Source: Oscillospiraceae bacterium
Lineage (GTDB): Bacteria; Bacillota; Clostridia; Oscillospirales; Oscillospiraceae
Length of the DNA: 64,000 nt
NCBI GenBank assembly: GCA_017406005.1
Contig: JAFQZI010000053.1
Coordinates: 29,877 to 93,876, forward strand
Direction: 5' to 3'
A program made the translations under genes and the position numbers. The notes under the pieces were generated by a model. That model was given only the letters and a program-made list of their open reading frames with translations, ran no database searches and was not told the DNA's origin. Positions 16,152 to 25,745 of this stretch are shown here, one piece after another (the first letter of the stretch is position 1; each line of letters begins with the position of its first letter).

Positions 16152-18416
16152 GTGACAGCTATTTTCACACTATATGCTTCTTCTTTCACAGGAGAGGCAA
16201 GAAACAATGTATACGCACAGAAGATTGAGGTTTCCGATGAGACATCTCTTCGGCAGGCAGTCAGTCATGATTATGTCGCAGCGGAATATGCGGAGGGGAG
16301 CAGAAGAAAGGAAGGGTTTCTCCGCTCCGACTGTCTGATGATGGACTGCGACAACGACCATTCCGAGCAGCCAAATGACTGGGTGACGCCGGATGATGTG
16401 GCTGCCAGCTTCCCGAATGTAGCTTTTGCTGTCCACTTCAGCAGAAACCACGGGAAAGAAAAACACGGTCGATGTGCACGGCCACGCTTTCATGTGCTGT
16501 TTCCGATTGAAGAGATTTGTGGAGCAGAAGAATACGCAGAACTGAAGAAAAAGGTACTTATGTATTTTCCTTTTTTCGACGATCAGGCACTGGATGCAGC
16601 AAGGTTTTTCTTCGGAACCCCGGATCCTGCCGTAGAAATCCACCGGGGAGAACTTACCCTTACGTCATTCCTGCGACAGGCTGTATCTGCAAAGAGCGAA
16701 GTAAAACAGAGGCTGATTTATGAAGGCAGCAGAAATGCCACGCTGTTTCATTTCGCCTTGCAGGTGCTGAAGCGATACGGGAAGTGCGAACGGTCTGAAG
16801 AACTGTTTCGGAAGGAAGCTGCGAAGTGTGTACCGCCCCTGCCCGAGAAGGAAGTACAAACCATCTGGAAAAACGGGCTTGGCTATCTGGAAAAAATGCA
16901 AAATCAGCCCGGATATATCCAGCCGGAAGAATTTGACGGATTGAAGAAAGCGGGCTATCTGAAACCGGGGGATTACTCGGATATCGGGCAGGCAAAAATT
17001 CTCGCAGAGAACTACCGGGAGGAGCTGCTCTATACCGATGCAACGGACTATCTCCGCTATAACGGCTCTTACTGGTCGGAATCCCGGCAGGGAGCTCCGA
17101 GGACGATGGAGGAGTTCCTCGATCTGCAGCTTGCCGATGCTGAGGACTGTATGGCACTCGCAGCAGAGAAACTTGAAACGATGGGCTTTTCTTCCGAAGA
17201 AATCCGGATCGGAGGCAAACAGATCAAAGAGCTGGGAGGGGATGCATGGCTGGAGATGGAATCCGCCCTTGCTTACCGAAAGTTTGTTATGCGCTACCGG
17301 GATATGCGGTATGTCTGCTCAACATTGCAGGCCGCAAAACCGATGCTGGAAGTGGATCTCGCAGAACTCGACAGAGACGGATTTCTTCTCAACACGCCGG
17401 GACAGACGTATGATTTGCGGGAGGGCCTGAACAATCAGAAGGAACCTCAGGCTTCCGACTATATCACGAAGCAGACTCTCTGCAGCCCGGGGGATCAGGG
17501 ATCTGAGCTCTGGGCCAAAGCGCTGGACACTTTTTTCTGCGGAGATGGAGAACTGATGGAGTATGTGCAGCAGATCGTAGGTTTAGCAGCGATCGGCAAG
17601 ATCTATCAGGAAGCGCTGATCATAGCCTACGGAGAGGGACGAAACGGCAAAAGCACATTCTGGAATACCGTCTCGCGAGTCCTCGGAACCTACAGCGGAA
17701 CGTTTTCGGCAGATGCTCTCACCGTCGGCTGCAAACGGAATGTAAAACCGGAAATGGCGGAACTGAAAGGAAAGCGTCTGGTCATAGCAGCGGAACTGGA
17801 GGAAGGGATGCGGCTCAACACATCCATGATCAAGCAGCTCTGTTCCACCGATGACATCACTGCAGAGAAAAAATACAAAGATCCTTTCCACTTTACACCG
17901 ACGCACACCCTGGTGCTCTACACCAACCATCTGCCGAAAGTGACTGCCTCGGATGAAGGAACCTGGCGCAGGCTGATCGTTATCCCTTTCCACGCGCGGA
18001 TCCTGCCTTCAGAGGATGTCGGCAACTACAGCGACTATCTGATAGAAAATGCGGCACCGGCGATTATGAAATGGATCATCGAGGGGGCACAGAAGGTTAT
18101 TTCAAACCACTTTCGTCTGGAGCTGCCGGCCTGTGTCAGGGAAGCAATCCACCGATACAGGGAGACGAATGACTGGCTGTCGGCTTTCCTGCAGGAATGC
18201 TGTGAGATCGGTGAAGAATATCGGGAAAAATCCGGAGACGTCTATCAGGAATACCGGGGCTACTGTATGCGTACAGGAGAATATCCAAAACGCTCGCAGG
18301 ATTTTGTTGCAGCGCTGGAACTCGCCGGATTTACCAGAAAGAAAACCAAACAATGTAATTATATTAATGGACTGAGGCTCAAGGAGGGCTTCAGAAAGGA
18401 GGAAGAATATGCCTAA
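16152..18416 (+). CDS. Phage/plasmid primase-helicase (P4/D5 type)
   Basis: About 750 residues. The N-terminal part has a primase-polymerase-like acidic motif (LMMDCDNDHSE, about 55-67) and the RPRFHVLFPI strand. The C-terminal half is a P4/D5-family superfamily 3 helicase with Walker A EGRNGKSTF (about 493-501), the VIAAELEEG Walker B-like strand, and TLVLYTNHLPKV followed by WRRLIVIPF. Such proteins start replication of satellite phages, plasmids and integrative elements. GGAGGTGA (16148-16155) is an excellent ribosome site, but the in-frame codon at the right distance is ATT (16161); GTG 16152 overlaps that site. The frame is open back to ATG 16008, through hairpin 2, but that part looks non-coding. 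No integrase is visible nearby. Confidence 0.85.
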   Translation: MTAIFTLYASSFTGEARNNVYAQKIEVSDETSLRQAVSHDYVAAEYAEGSRRKEGFLRSDCLMMDCDNDHSEQPNDWVTPDDVAASFPNVAFAVHFSRNHGKEKHGRCARPRFHVLFPIEEICGAEEYAELKKKVLMYFPFFDDQALDAARFFFGTPDPAVEIHRGELTLTSFLRQAVSAKSEVKQRLIYEGSRNATLFHFALQVLKRYGKCERSEELFRKEAAKCVPPLPEKEVQTIWKNGLGYLEKMQNQPGYIQPEEFDGLKKAGYLKPGDYSDIGQAKILAENYREELLYTDATDYLRYNGSYWSESRQGAPRTMEEFLDLQLADAEDCMALAAEKLETMGFSSEEIRIGGKQIKELGGDAWLEMESALAYRKFVMRYRDMRYVCSTLQAAKPMLEVDLAELDRDGFLLNTPGQTYDLREGLNNQKEPQASDYITKQTLCSPGDQGSELWAKALDTFFCGDGELMEYVQQIVGLAAIGKIYQEALIIAYGEGRNGKSTFWNTVSRVLGTYSGTFSADALTVGCKRNVKPEMAELKGKRLVIAAELEEGMRLNTSMIKQLCSTDDITAEKKYKDPFHFTPTHTLVLYTNHLPKVTASDEGTWRRLIVIPFHARILPSEDVGNYSDYLIENAAPAIMKWIIEGAQKVISNHFRLELPACVREAIHRYRETNDWLSAFLQECCEIGEEYREKSGDVYQEYRGYCMRTGEYPKRSQDFVAALELAGFTRKKTKQCNYINGLRLKEGFRKEEEYA

Positions 18417-18675
18417 AAACAAAAAACTGGAACTTGATTATTATTTCTGCAGCTACGGCAACAAGGATGCAGATGATTTCATTTGCGATGTCCTAAGTTG
18501 GAAAGACTATAAAACATTTATGAAGCTATACAACAGTCCGGACAACGGGATAGATTTTTTCCTTCCGGATGTGGCATTTGTCAGAGAGGAGGGTGCCCAC
18601 AGCGGAGATACGCGAAATATCACGATGAAACGGTATTTCGATAGGATCACCTATTATGAGTCTGAATTAGGCTGA
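18409..18675 (+). CDS. Small hypothetical protein coupled to the primase
   Basis: 88 residues; the start overlaps the primase end by eight bases, with AAGGAGG in front. Composition is acidic and aromatic, with paired tyrosines near the start (LDYYFCSYG) and end (ITYYES). No membrane segment, signal or known motif. Coupling to the primase suggests a replication accessory or host-interaction protein, but this rests on position only. Confidence 0.75.
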   Translation: MPKNKKLELDYYFCSYGNKDADDFICDVLSWKDYKTFMKLYNSPDNGIDFFLPDVAFVREEGAHSGDTRNITMKRYFDRITYYESELG

Positions 18676-18688
18676 CAAAGGTGCAAAA

Positions 18689-18716
18689 CGGCATCCGGAG
18701 TTGTATCCGGATGCCG
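18689..18716. terminator. Strong hairpin after the primase operon
   Basis: CGGCATCCGGA pairs perfectly with TCCGGATGCCG around six bases. The T-run is poor on the + strand. It lies between convergent genes and probably stops or protects both transcripts. Confidence 0.55.
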
Positions 18717-18737
18717 ATAGCCTCTAAAAGCTTTGTT

Positions 18738-19364
18738 TTATTTCCCGTCCGGAAAGCTGGTGAAGAAGGTGTGTTCTTCTTCCGGCAGCCCGGATTTTTC
18801 TTTTTCCGCCTGAATAGCGCGGATCAGAAACGCCATGTTCCGGGCAAGGTTCCGCATGGTCTGCAAGCCTTCCAGATCTTTTTTCACATCTTCGGCGGAG
18901 AAACCGTGAACCTGATTCCAGTAAGTGCTGGAGACAACCGGCATACCGGAAATGGTGAAATACTTGTTCAGCACATCAAAGGAAGCCGTATTCCCGCCGC
19001 GGCGGCAGCTTACCACGGAAGCGCCGACTTTCATCTGCTTAGGGAAGTGGGTGCTGTAGAAGAGCCTGTCCAGAAAAGAGAGAAGAGCCCCGTTGGGAGA
19101 TCCATAATAAACCGGGCTGCCGATGACCAGCCCGTCGGCACTTTCAAACTTCGGTGCGACTTCGTTGACAAGATCATTAAAAATGCATTTGCCGGATTCT
19201 CTGCAGCTGCCGCATGCGATGCAGCCCCGCGTATTCTTTTTGCCGACCTGGATCAATTCTGTTTCAATGCCTTCTCTTTCCAACGTTACAATTATTTCGT
19301 TCAGTGCTGTGGCAGTGCACCCGCTCGCTCTGGGGCTGCCGTTTAAGACCAATACTTTTGCCAT
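18738..19364 (-). CDS. Flavodoxin-fold NAD(P)H-dependent FMN reductase / iron-sulfur flavoprotein
   Basis: 208 residues. LVLNGSPRASGCT near the N-terminus is the FMN phosphate loop of the NADPH-dependent FMN reductase family, and CIACGSCRESGKC at about 48-60 is the compact cysteine motif of iron-sulfur flavoproteins. GSPVYYGSPNGALLSFLDRL is the usual flavin-contact region. It probably moves electrons to quinones or other small acceptors. AAGGAG lies about ten bases before ATG 19364. It follows the TetR gene by 49 bases on the same strand, so it is likely under that regulator. Confidence 0.87.
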   Translation of the reverse strand: MAKVLVLNGSPRASGCTATALNEIIVTLEREGIETELIQVGKKNTRGCIACGSCRESGKCIFNDLVNEVAPKFESADGLVIGSPVYYGSPNGALLSFLDRLFYSTHFPKQMKVGASVVSCRRGGNTASFDVLNKYFTISGMPVVSSTYWNQVHGFSAEDVKKDLEGLQTMRNLARNMAFLIRAIQAEKEKSGLPEEEHTFFTSFPDGK

Positions 19365-19413
19365 AGTACTCAATCTCCTTACTTGTCAAAATATTATAAT
19401 GACTATACCGATA

Positions 19414-20016
19414 TTACAGCTTCTTCAGAGCATTATAACCGCCTTCGAGAAAAGTTAAAAGAACCTTTTGTACGTTGTACCATGAATCGTCTTTTTTCCA
19501 GCCCATTGCCCGGTTGACTTCAAATGCACCCATGATGGCAAAGAGAAATAGTTTGTCAGCCTGTTCAGACGAGATTCTGTAGTTTTTACAGAGCCAGGAA
19601 ATGTTGGCGTCCCGTTCTTTGCGATATATACGCATAATAATGTACTCAGAGACAAAAGCATCTTTGAAAAGCACCTTGTACTTCGGATTATCCGCGACCC
19701 GTTGGCACACAGGAAGAAGATCCATATACGGCTCCAGTGCAGATGGTTCTGTACTCTTCCGCATTTTTTCTGCAAGCTGAACAATACTCGAAATTCCATC
19801 AGTCTTTGCCCGTTTTGTAGCGTTGATGGCATCGTCGGCAAGCTCGTCGACCACATCGGTCAGCCCAGTGTAATGCGTATAGAAAGTTGCCCTCCCGACG
19901 CCGGCTTCCCGGCAGAGGGAGGAAACGGTGATGTAGTTGAATGCCGTTTGGGATAGAAGCTCAAGCATTGCCTCTTTTACAGCGGTTTTTGTAATCAGGG
20001 TCCGTTTATCTGCCAT
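19414..20016 (-). CDS. TetR family transcriptional regulator
   Basis: 200 residues. The N-terminal helix-turn-helix reads ITVSSLCREAGVGRATFYTHY (about 29-49), a standard TetR recognition segment. The C-terminal ~140 residues form the variable ligand and dimer domain. TGGAGGAG precedes the ATG. It is encoded upstream of the flavoprotein and divergently from the first GH3 gene; a palindrome lies between, consistent with autoregulation and perhaps control of both sides. Confidence 0.9.
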   Translation of the reverse strand: MADKRTLITKTAVKEAMLELLSQTAFNYITVSSLCREAGVGRATFYTHYTGLTDVVDELADDAINATKRAKTDGISSIVQLAEKMRKSTEPSALEPYMDLLPVCQRVADNPKYKVLFKDAFVSEYIIMRIYRKERDANISWLCKNYRISSEQADKLFLFAIMGAFEVNRAMGWKKDDSWYNVQKVLLTFLEGGYNALKKL

Positions 20017-20049
20017 TAGACTCCTCCACTTTTGTTTTTAATAATATTA

Positions 20050-20074
20050 TAGACAGTTTTTCAGAACTTGTCTA
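20050..20074. promoter_or_regulatory. Likely TetR operator
   Basis: TAGACA and TGTCTA (perfect arms) flank a 13-base centre whose GTT/AAC can extend the symmetry. It lies in the divergent TetR-GH3 gap next to an AT-rich ATAATATTAT that can serve as -10 for the regulator. Confidence 0.55.
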
Positions 20075-20180
20075 CCATTTACAAAAAAATCAAAATGTGT
20101 ATTGGCTTTTCCTTTTGTATTTTGGTAGTGTTGTATCAGAAAAACCCGGCAATTCGGGAATAAAAGAAAGGAAATCTACC

Positions 20181-23129
20181 ATGATCTCATTTGAAATGGA
20201 AGACCTGATCGGCGTGCTGCAAGGACTCACCCCTTACTTCATCGCCATCGGCGCAGCACTTATTGCTGCTATTGTCATTACAGTTGCAGTGAAGAAGCTG
20301 CCTCAAGCAAGAAAGAAATTTATCCGTGGCGAAACCTGGATGACAGCCTTGCTGGCTATCATAATTGTGATCAATCTGATCTGTATCGGACCAATGTCTG
20401 CCCTGCTGAATCTTGTCGGTGCTGCACCGACTCCGACGGTTGTCTCTGAGGAGCTGGCAAAGCAAGCTTCTGCCAATGCACTGAAGATTGCAGAAGAAGG
20501 CTTCGTTTTGCTGGAAAATGAGGACATCCTACCCCTAACAGATACTAAAAAGGTTAACCTCTTCGGATGGGCATCCACTAACCCGATTTATGGTGGGGCG
20601 GGCTCTGGCGGTATAAACGACCTGTATCCGAAAGTGAGCCTGATCGAAAGTATTCAGAATGCCGGCTATGAAGTAAATCAGGAGCTGATTGATTTTTATC
20701 TTGGTTATGCAGAGAGCCGCGCTGCGGTTTCTATCACATCACAGAACTGGAATCTTCCCGAGCCTCCGATTAAAAACTACAGTGATGATTTGATTGCGAA
20801 TGCAAAGGACTTCTCCGATACAGCTGTTGTTGTAATATCCCGCCTTGCCGGTGAAGGCCACAACGACATTCCTCAGGATATGTCAACCTGTGAGATTTAC
20901 ACAGATAACTCTGAAGATTATTCCGACTGGGATGAAGGCATGCATTATCTCCAGCTCAACAACACCGAGAAAGACATGGTCAGGCTGGTGTGTGACAACT
21001 TTGAGAATGTCATAGTCGTCTATAATGGTGCATATGCCTTTGAGCTCGGCTTTGCTGAGGAGTATGAGCAGATTAAGGGTGTGATCTGGGCAGCCGGGCC
21101 GGGCAACGTGGGCTTTACGGCACTCGGGGAGATCATAAATGGCACCGTGAATCCCTCCGGCAGAACCAACGATACCTTTGTCTATGACATGAAGCAGACT
21201 CCATATTGGCACAATGCTGAGAAGCGGGATTATACCAACATGGTGCATATGACAGTAGAAGGGATGAATGCCGGTGTTCCTACAAACTATTCTCCCTCAT
21301 TTATCAACTATGTAGAAAACATATATGTCGGATATAAGTTCTATGAGACAGCCTATACGGAGGCTCTTCGCTATGCTGAAGAAAAGAAAGCAAACAATGT
21401 AGAAACGGAAAAAAGCGAAGAAACTGAACCAGCGGAAGAGGCACCGTTTTTCTTCGATTATGACAGCATTGTCCAATATCCCTTCGGATATGGCCTGAGC
21501 TATACTACCTTTACTCAGGAGATGTCCGATGTTCGGGAAGATGGTACAACTCTGAGCTTTGATGTCACGGTTACTAATACCGGAAATGTGGCAGGTAAAG
21601 ACGTAGTGGAAGTTTATTTCAATCCACCTTATACGAACGGTGGAATCGAGAAAGCCAGTGCGAATCTCGTCCGCTATGAGAAGACCGGAATGCTGGAGCC
21701 AGGCAAGAGCGAGACAGTGACCATCACCTTCGATCTGGAAGATATGGCTTCCTACGATGAGAGCGGCAACGGCTGTTATGTCCTTGAAGCAGGGGACTAT
21801 ATCATCTCTGTCAAGGCGGACTCCCATGTCGAGCTCGACAGTAAAACCTACACGGTTGCTGAGACAGTTCGCTATGATGAATCCAATCCCCGCCCGTCAG
21901 ATGACAAGGCAGCAGTAAATGTGCTGCAGGATGCACACGGTGTATACGAATATCTCTCTCGTAAAGACGGATTTGCCAACTATGTCACGGCAACGGCGGC
22001 ACCAGTTGATTTGGATATGCCCGAACAGTATATCGAGGGCTACCATCTCAACTCCAACTACGACCCGACGAAATATATTAATCCGAATGATACCATGCCC
22101 ACCCTCGGAGCAAAGAATGGTATCAAGCTTGCTGATTTGCGCGGGAAGGCTTATGATGATCCGATGTGGGATAAGCTTCTGGATGAGCTTAAAGTCGACG
22201 AGATGGCAGATATGATCGCCCTCTCCGGTTACCAGACACCGGCAATCCCCTCAGTCGGCAAGCTTCAGAACGTTGATTCCGACGGGCCAGCTGCCATCAA
22301 CAACAACTTCACCGGCGGCGGGTCTGTAGGCTATCCGATCGAGGTTGTCATCACCTGCACGTGGAGCCATGAGCTGGCAGAACAGTGGGGCGAACTGATG
22401 GGCAAGATGGCAAAAGAATTGGGCTCAACCGGATGGTATGCTCCGGCTATGAATACTCACCGTTCCGCTTTCACCGCCCGCAACTACGAGTATTTCTCCG
22501 AAGACGGCGTGCTGGCAGGCTTCATGGCAGCCGATGCTGTCAAAGGCGCTTTGAAGGAAGGCGTTTATTCAACAATCAAGCATTTTGCTATGTATGACTG
22601 TAACGGCAAGATGGTCTGCGCCTGGGCGACCGAGCAGAGTATGCGCGAGATCTATCTCAAACCCTTTGAAATTGCTACCAAAGCAGTGGATGTGAACGCA
22701 GCTATGGAATCCTGGGCCTATATCGGCAACATCTGGGCTGGTGAATGCAGCGCTCTTAACAAGACGATTCTCCGTGACGAGTGGGGCTTCAGAGGATTTG
22801 TGGTGTCTGACTTCTTCCGCAACAACGGTCATGGCTTTATGAATGCCGACGAAGCACTGGCAAACGGTGTTGATGCAATGCTTTCCACCTTTGCCGGCGG
22901 GCCGAACCAGGTCACGGACAAGACAGCAGCTTCCAACGTAAAATATATGCGTGAAGCGACCCACAACATCTTCTATACCACAGTCAACAGCTGGGCTTAT
23001 GACGAAGAACATACCCAGACCGGCATGCCGACATGGCAGAAGATTCTCGTCGGAGCAGATATCGCAGCAGGTATTCTTCTCCTCGGAGGAGCATATCTGA
23101 TTTGGAAGAAGTATAAAAAGAGCAAATAA
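20181..23129 (+). CDS. Membrane-anchored GH3 beta-glucosidase with reversed domain order
   Basis: 982 residues. Two membrane helices (about 15-38 and 55-80) come first. Then the alpha/beta domain usually at the GH3 C-terminus appears (FVLLENEDILPL to FPFGYGLSYTTF, about 90-450), a fibronectin-like domain (about 460-590), and only then the catalytic TIM barrel (about 650-930) with KHFAMYDC and the predicted nucleophile Asp877 in VVSDFFRNN. A last helix (about 960-977) and a basic tail end the protein. Reversed GH3 enzymes are known from rumen bacteria, but the membrane anchors at both ends are notable. GAAAGGAAA precedes ATG 20181. Confidence 0.88.
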   Translation: MISFEMEDLIGVLQGLTPYFIAIGAALIAAIVITVAVKKLPQARKKFIRGETWMTALLAIIIVINLICIGPMSALLNLVGAAPTPTVVSEELAKQASANALKIAEEGFVLLENEDILPLTDTKKVNLFGWASTNPIYGGAGSGGINDLYPKVSLIESIQNAGYEVNQELIDFYLGYAESRAAVSITSQNWNLPEPPIKNYSDDLIANAKDFSDTAVVVISRLAGEGHNDIPQDMSTCEIYTDNSEDYSDWDEGMHYLQLNNTEKDMVRLVCDNFENVIVVYNGAYAFELGFAEEYEQIKGVIWAAGPGNVGFTALGEIINGTVNPSGRTNDTFVYDMKQTPYWHNAEKRDYTNMVHMTVEGMNAGVPTNYSPSFINYVENIYVGYKFYETAYTEALRYAEEKKANNVETEKSEETEPAEEAPFFFDYDSIVQYPFGYGLSYTTFTQEMSDVREDGTTLSFDVTVTNTGNVAGKDVVEVYFNPPYTNGGIEKASANLVRYEKTGMLEPGKSETVTITFDLEDMASYDESGNGCYVLEAGDYIISVKADSHVELDSKTYTVAETVRYDESNPRPSDDKAAVNVLQDAHGVYEYLSRKDGFANYVTATAAPVDLDMPEQYIEGYHLNSNYDPTKYINPNDTMPTLGAKNGIKLADLRGKAYDDPMWDKLLDELKVDEMADMIALSGYQTPAIPSVGKLQNVDSDGPAAINNNFTGGGSVGYPIEVVITCTWSHELAEQWGELMGKMAKELGSTGWYAPAMNTHRSAFTARNYEYFSEDGVLAGFMAADAVKGALKEGVYSTIKHFAMYDCNGKMVCAWATEQSMREIYLKPFEIATKAVDVNAAMESWAYIGNIWAGECSALNKTILRDEWGFRGFVVSDFFRNNGHGFMNADEALANGVDAMLSTFAGGPNQVTDKTAASNVKYMREATHNIFYTTVNSWAYDEEHTQTGMPTWQKILVGADIAAGILLLGGAYLIWKKYKKSK

Positions 23130-23146
23130 ATTTGATTCCCTTCCTC

Positions 23147-23181
23147 GGGCTGCCCTTCGGTTCAGGGGCAGCCCACTTTTT
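23147..23181 (+). terminator. Terminator after the first GH3 gene
   Basis: GGGCTGCCC pairs with GGGCAGCCC around a 10-base loop, followed by ACTTTTT. Confidence 0.85.
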
Positions 23182-23293
23182 CGATACAGAATAAGCCAAA
23201 AAACAAACCAAATACGAAAAAGACATTTACAAGAAACATGGGAACTGATAAAATCTTTGCAGAATCTTTCGAATATATATAGGAGGAAATGCT

Positions 23294-25720
23294 TTGAAAC
23301 ATGAAGATCTGATCCGGCAGATGACGCTGGAAGAAAAATGCCATATGCTCTCCGGGCGGGATTTCTGGCAGACCCAGAGTGTGAAGCGGCTCGGAATTGA
23401 AAACATGACGTTGTCCGACGGCCCTCATGGAATCCGCAAGCAGGAAGGAGCGGGAGACCAGCTCGGCATCAACGGCTCTCTTCCGGCGACCTGTTATCCG
23501 ACAGCGGCCACCATGGCCAATTCGTGGGATCCCGCGCTCGGGGAAGAGCTCGGGCGTTACCTCGGAGAAGAGGCGGCCAGCCAGGATGTATGCGTCCTTC
23601 TGGGGCCCGGCCTCAACATTAAGCGCAACCCGTTCTGTGGGCGCAATTTTGAGTATTTCTCCGAAGATCCGTATCTTGCGGGGAAAATGGCTGCGGGTTA
23701 TATCCGCGGTATTCAGGCAAACGGTGTTTCCGCGTGCCCGAAGCACTTTGCAGCCAATAATACGGAACTTCGCCGCATGGCGTCCGATTCGGTGGTCGAT
23801 GAGCGCACGCTGCGGGAGATCTATCTCACCAATTTTGAAATCGCGGTTAAGGAAGGCCACGCCAAATCTATCATGTCCTCCTACAACATGGTCAACGGTG
23901 TTTATTCCAATGAAAATGCTCATCTTCTGCAGGAAATCCTCCGGGATGAATGGGGATTTGACGGCTTTGTGGTTTCCGACTGGGGCGGAAACAATGACTT
24001 TGTAGAAGGTGTACGGGCAGGCAGCCACCTGGAGATGCCCTCTTCCGGCGGGGATGGCCCGAACCAGCTCATGAAAGCCGTACAGGAAGGCCGCATTACC
24101 GAGCAGGAAGTGGATATACGCGTCGATGAGCTGCTGGATGTTATGCTTACTACGCGGAAAGCAGTGGATCCCCTCAAGGGCAAACCATTCGATGTGGACG
24201 CCCACCATGCATTTGCACAGAAGTGCAGCGAGCAGAGCATTGTTCTGCTGAAAAATGAGAATAATATTCTGCCGCTGAAGAAGGGCAGCAGAGTTGCCGT
24301 GATCGGAGAGTTTGCGCAGAAGGCCCGGTATCAGGGAGCAGGCAGCTCGGTTGTCAACTGCACGAAGCTGGATCACACTATGGATGTAATCGGAGAATTT
24401 GATCTGGATGTTGCCGGATTTGAACCTGGTTATCCGCGCCACGGTGAACCAGATGCGGAAATGCAGGCAAAGGCAGTGGAACTGGCGAAGAAGGCGGATA
24501 TTGTGCTCCTGTATGTCGGTTTGGATGAAATCTCCGAGAGTGAAGGGCTTGACCGTTCCACGCTTGCTCTGCCGAAGTGCCAGACAGAGCTGATAAATGC
24601 TGTGACAGCAGCAAACAGCAATGTGATTGTTGTGATGTCAGCCGGGTCGTCGGTTGAGATGCCCTGGATTGACAAGGTGAAAGGGCTGGTGCACGGGTAT
24701 CTCTGCGGGCAGGCCGGTGCAAAAGCTGTCCTGCGTGTGATCCTCGGAGAGGTCAACCCGTCCGGAAAGCTTAGCGAGAGCTACCCGCTGAAATATGAAG
24801 ACTGTTCTTCTGCACCGTACTTCCCGGCGAAAGAACGCAGCGTGGAATACCGGGAAGGTCTTTACGTCGGCTACCGGTATTATAACACAGCAAAGGTTCC
24901 GGTCCTCTTCCCGTTTGGTTTCGGCTTGAGCTATACTTCTTTTGCCTACAGCGATCTGAAGGTTACGGAGAAAGAGGCAACCTTTACCCTGAAGAATACC
25001 GGAGCGGTTGACGGGGTGGAAATTGCCCAGCTGTATGTGCATGCAAAGAATCCCGGCGTCTATCGCCCGAACAGAGAGCTGAAAGGGTTTGCCAAGGTTT
25101 TCCTGAAAGCCGGCGAAAGCAAAGAGGTTACAATTGCGCTGGATGACAAAGCCTTCCGTTACTGGAATTGCAAAACCAACCGCTTCGAGATTGACGGCGG
25201 AGAATATGACATCGAAATCGGCGCTTCCGTGGAAGATATCCGGCTGACCGGAACAGTCACTGTGAAAGGAACGGATGCCCCGGCCTGTGAAGACCTTTCC
25301 AAGCTGCCAAGCTATACAAAGGGGGACATTAAAGCTGTCTCTGACGAGGAATTCCGGGAGCTGCTCGGCCATGAGATTCCAGACGGGAGCTGGAGCGGCA
25401 CCATTCAGGCGAATGACGCAATTGCGCAGCTCTATTACGCGAAGAGCCTGAAAGCCCGCCTCGCCTGGAAAGTGATGACCAACATGCTCAATAAGAGCCT
25501 TGAAAAAGGCGAGCCGGATCTGAACATTACATTTGTCTACAATATGCCGATTCGTGCCATCGGAAAGATGACCGGAGGAATTGTCAGTCAGGAAATGTGC
25601 GACGGGATCCTGGATATCGTCAACGGTCATGCCGGAGGATTCTTCAAGGGCGTCGGGAAGATTGCGGGCGGATTTGCCAGACAGAAGGGCGTTTCAAAAC
25701 GGCAAAAAGAGCTGGAATAA
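23294..25720 (+). CDS. GH3 beta-glucosidase, normal domain order, cytosolic
   Basis: 808 residues with no signal peptide. The TIM barrel comes first (MTLEEKCHMLSGRDFW, SDGPHGIRKQ, FEYFSEDPYLAGKMA, KHFAANNTE), with predicted nucleophile Asp229 in VVSDWGG. The alpha/beta domain (SIVLLKNENNILPL) and fibronectin-like domain follow, then a ~120-residue tail I do not recognise. It should hydrolyse imported beta-glucosides. AGGAGG at 23281-23286 places the start at TTG 23294; the ATG at 23289 opens only a two-codon frame and the ATG at 23301 is out of frame. Confidence 0.93.
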   Translation: MKHEDLIRQMTLEEKCHMLSGRDFWQTQSVKRLGIENMTLSDGPHGIRKQEGAGDQLGINGSLPATCYPTAATMANSWDPALGEELGRYLGEEAASQDVCVLLGPGLNIKRNPFCGRNFEYFSEDPYLAGKMAAGYIRGIQANGVSACPKHFAANNTELRRMASDSVVDERTLREIYLTNFEIAVKEGHAKSIMSSYNMVNGVYSNENAHLLQEILRDEWGFDGFVVSDWGGNNDFVEGVRAGSHLEMPSSGGDGPNQLMKAVQEGRITEQEVDIRVDELLDVMLTTRKAVDPLKGKPFDVDAHHAFAQKCSEQSIVLLKNENNILPLKKGSRVAVIGEFAQKARYQGAGSSVVNCTKLDHTMDVIGEFDLDVAGFEPGYPRHGEPDAEMQAKAVELAKKADIVLLYVGLDEISESEGLDRSTLALPKCQTELINAVTAANSNVIVVMSAGSSVEMPWIDKVKGLVHGYLCGQAGAKAVLRVILGEVNPSGKLSESYPLKYEDCSSAPYFPAKERSVEYREGLYVGYRYYNTAKVPVLFPFGFGLSYTSFAYSDLKVTEKEATFTLKNTGAVDGVEIAQLYVHAKNPGVYRPNRELKGFAKVFLKAGESKEVTIALDDKAFRYWNCKTNRFEIDGGEYDIEIGASVEDIRLTGTVTVKGTDAPACEDLSKLPSYTKGDIKAVSDEEFRELLGHEIPDGSWSGTIQANDAIAQLYYAKSLKARLAWKVMTNMLNKSLEKGEPDLNITFVYNMPIRAIGKMTGGIVSQEMCDGILDIVNGHAGGFFKGVGKIAGGFARQKGVSKRQKELE

Positions 25721-25745
25721 GGATAAGGATTACAGCACCATAAAT

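Noticed and set aside
15574-16207. Minus-strand frames of 64 and 107 codons sharing an SSHYSAILIISHN peptide
   Set aside because: The shared peptide comes from the duplicated 40-bp DNA block; there is no ribosome site, and the frames run through repeats and terminator hairpins.
20097-20180. Earlier start (ATG 20097) of the reversed GH3 protein
   Set aside because: No ribosome site there; ATG 20181 follows GAAAGGAAA and still includes both membrane helices.
23162-24442. 426-codon minus-strand frame opposite the second GH3 gene
   Set aside because: Antisense to the catalytic barrel; no motif or ribosome site.
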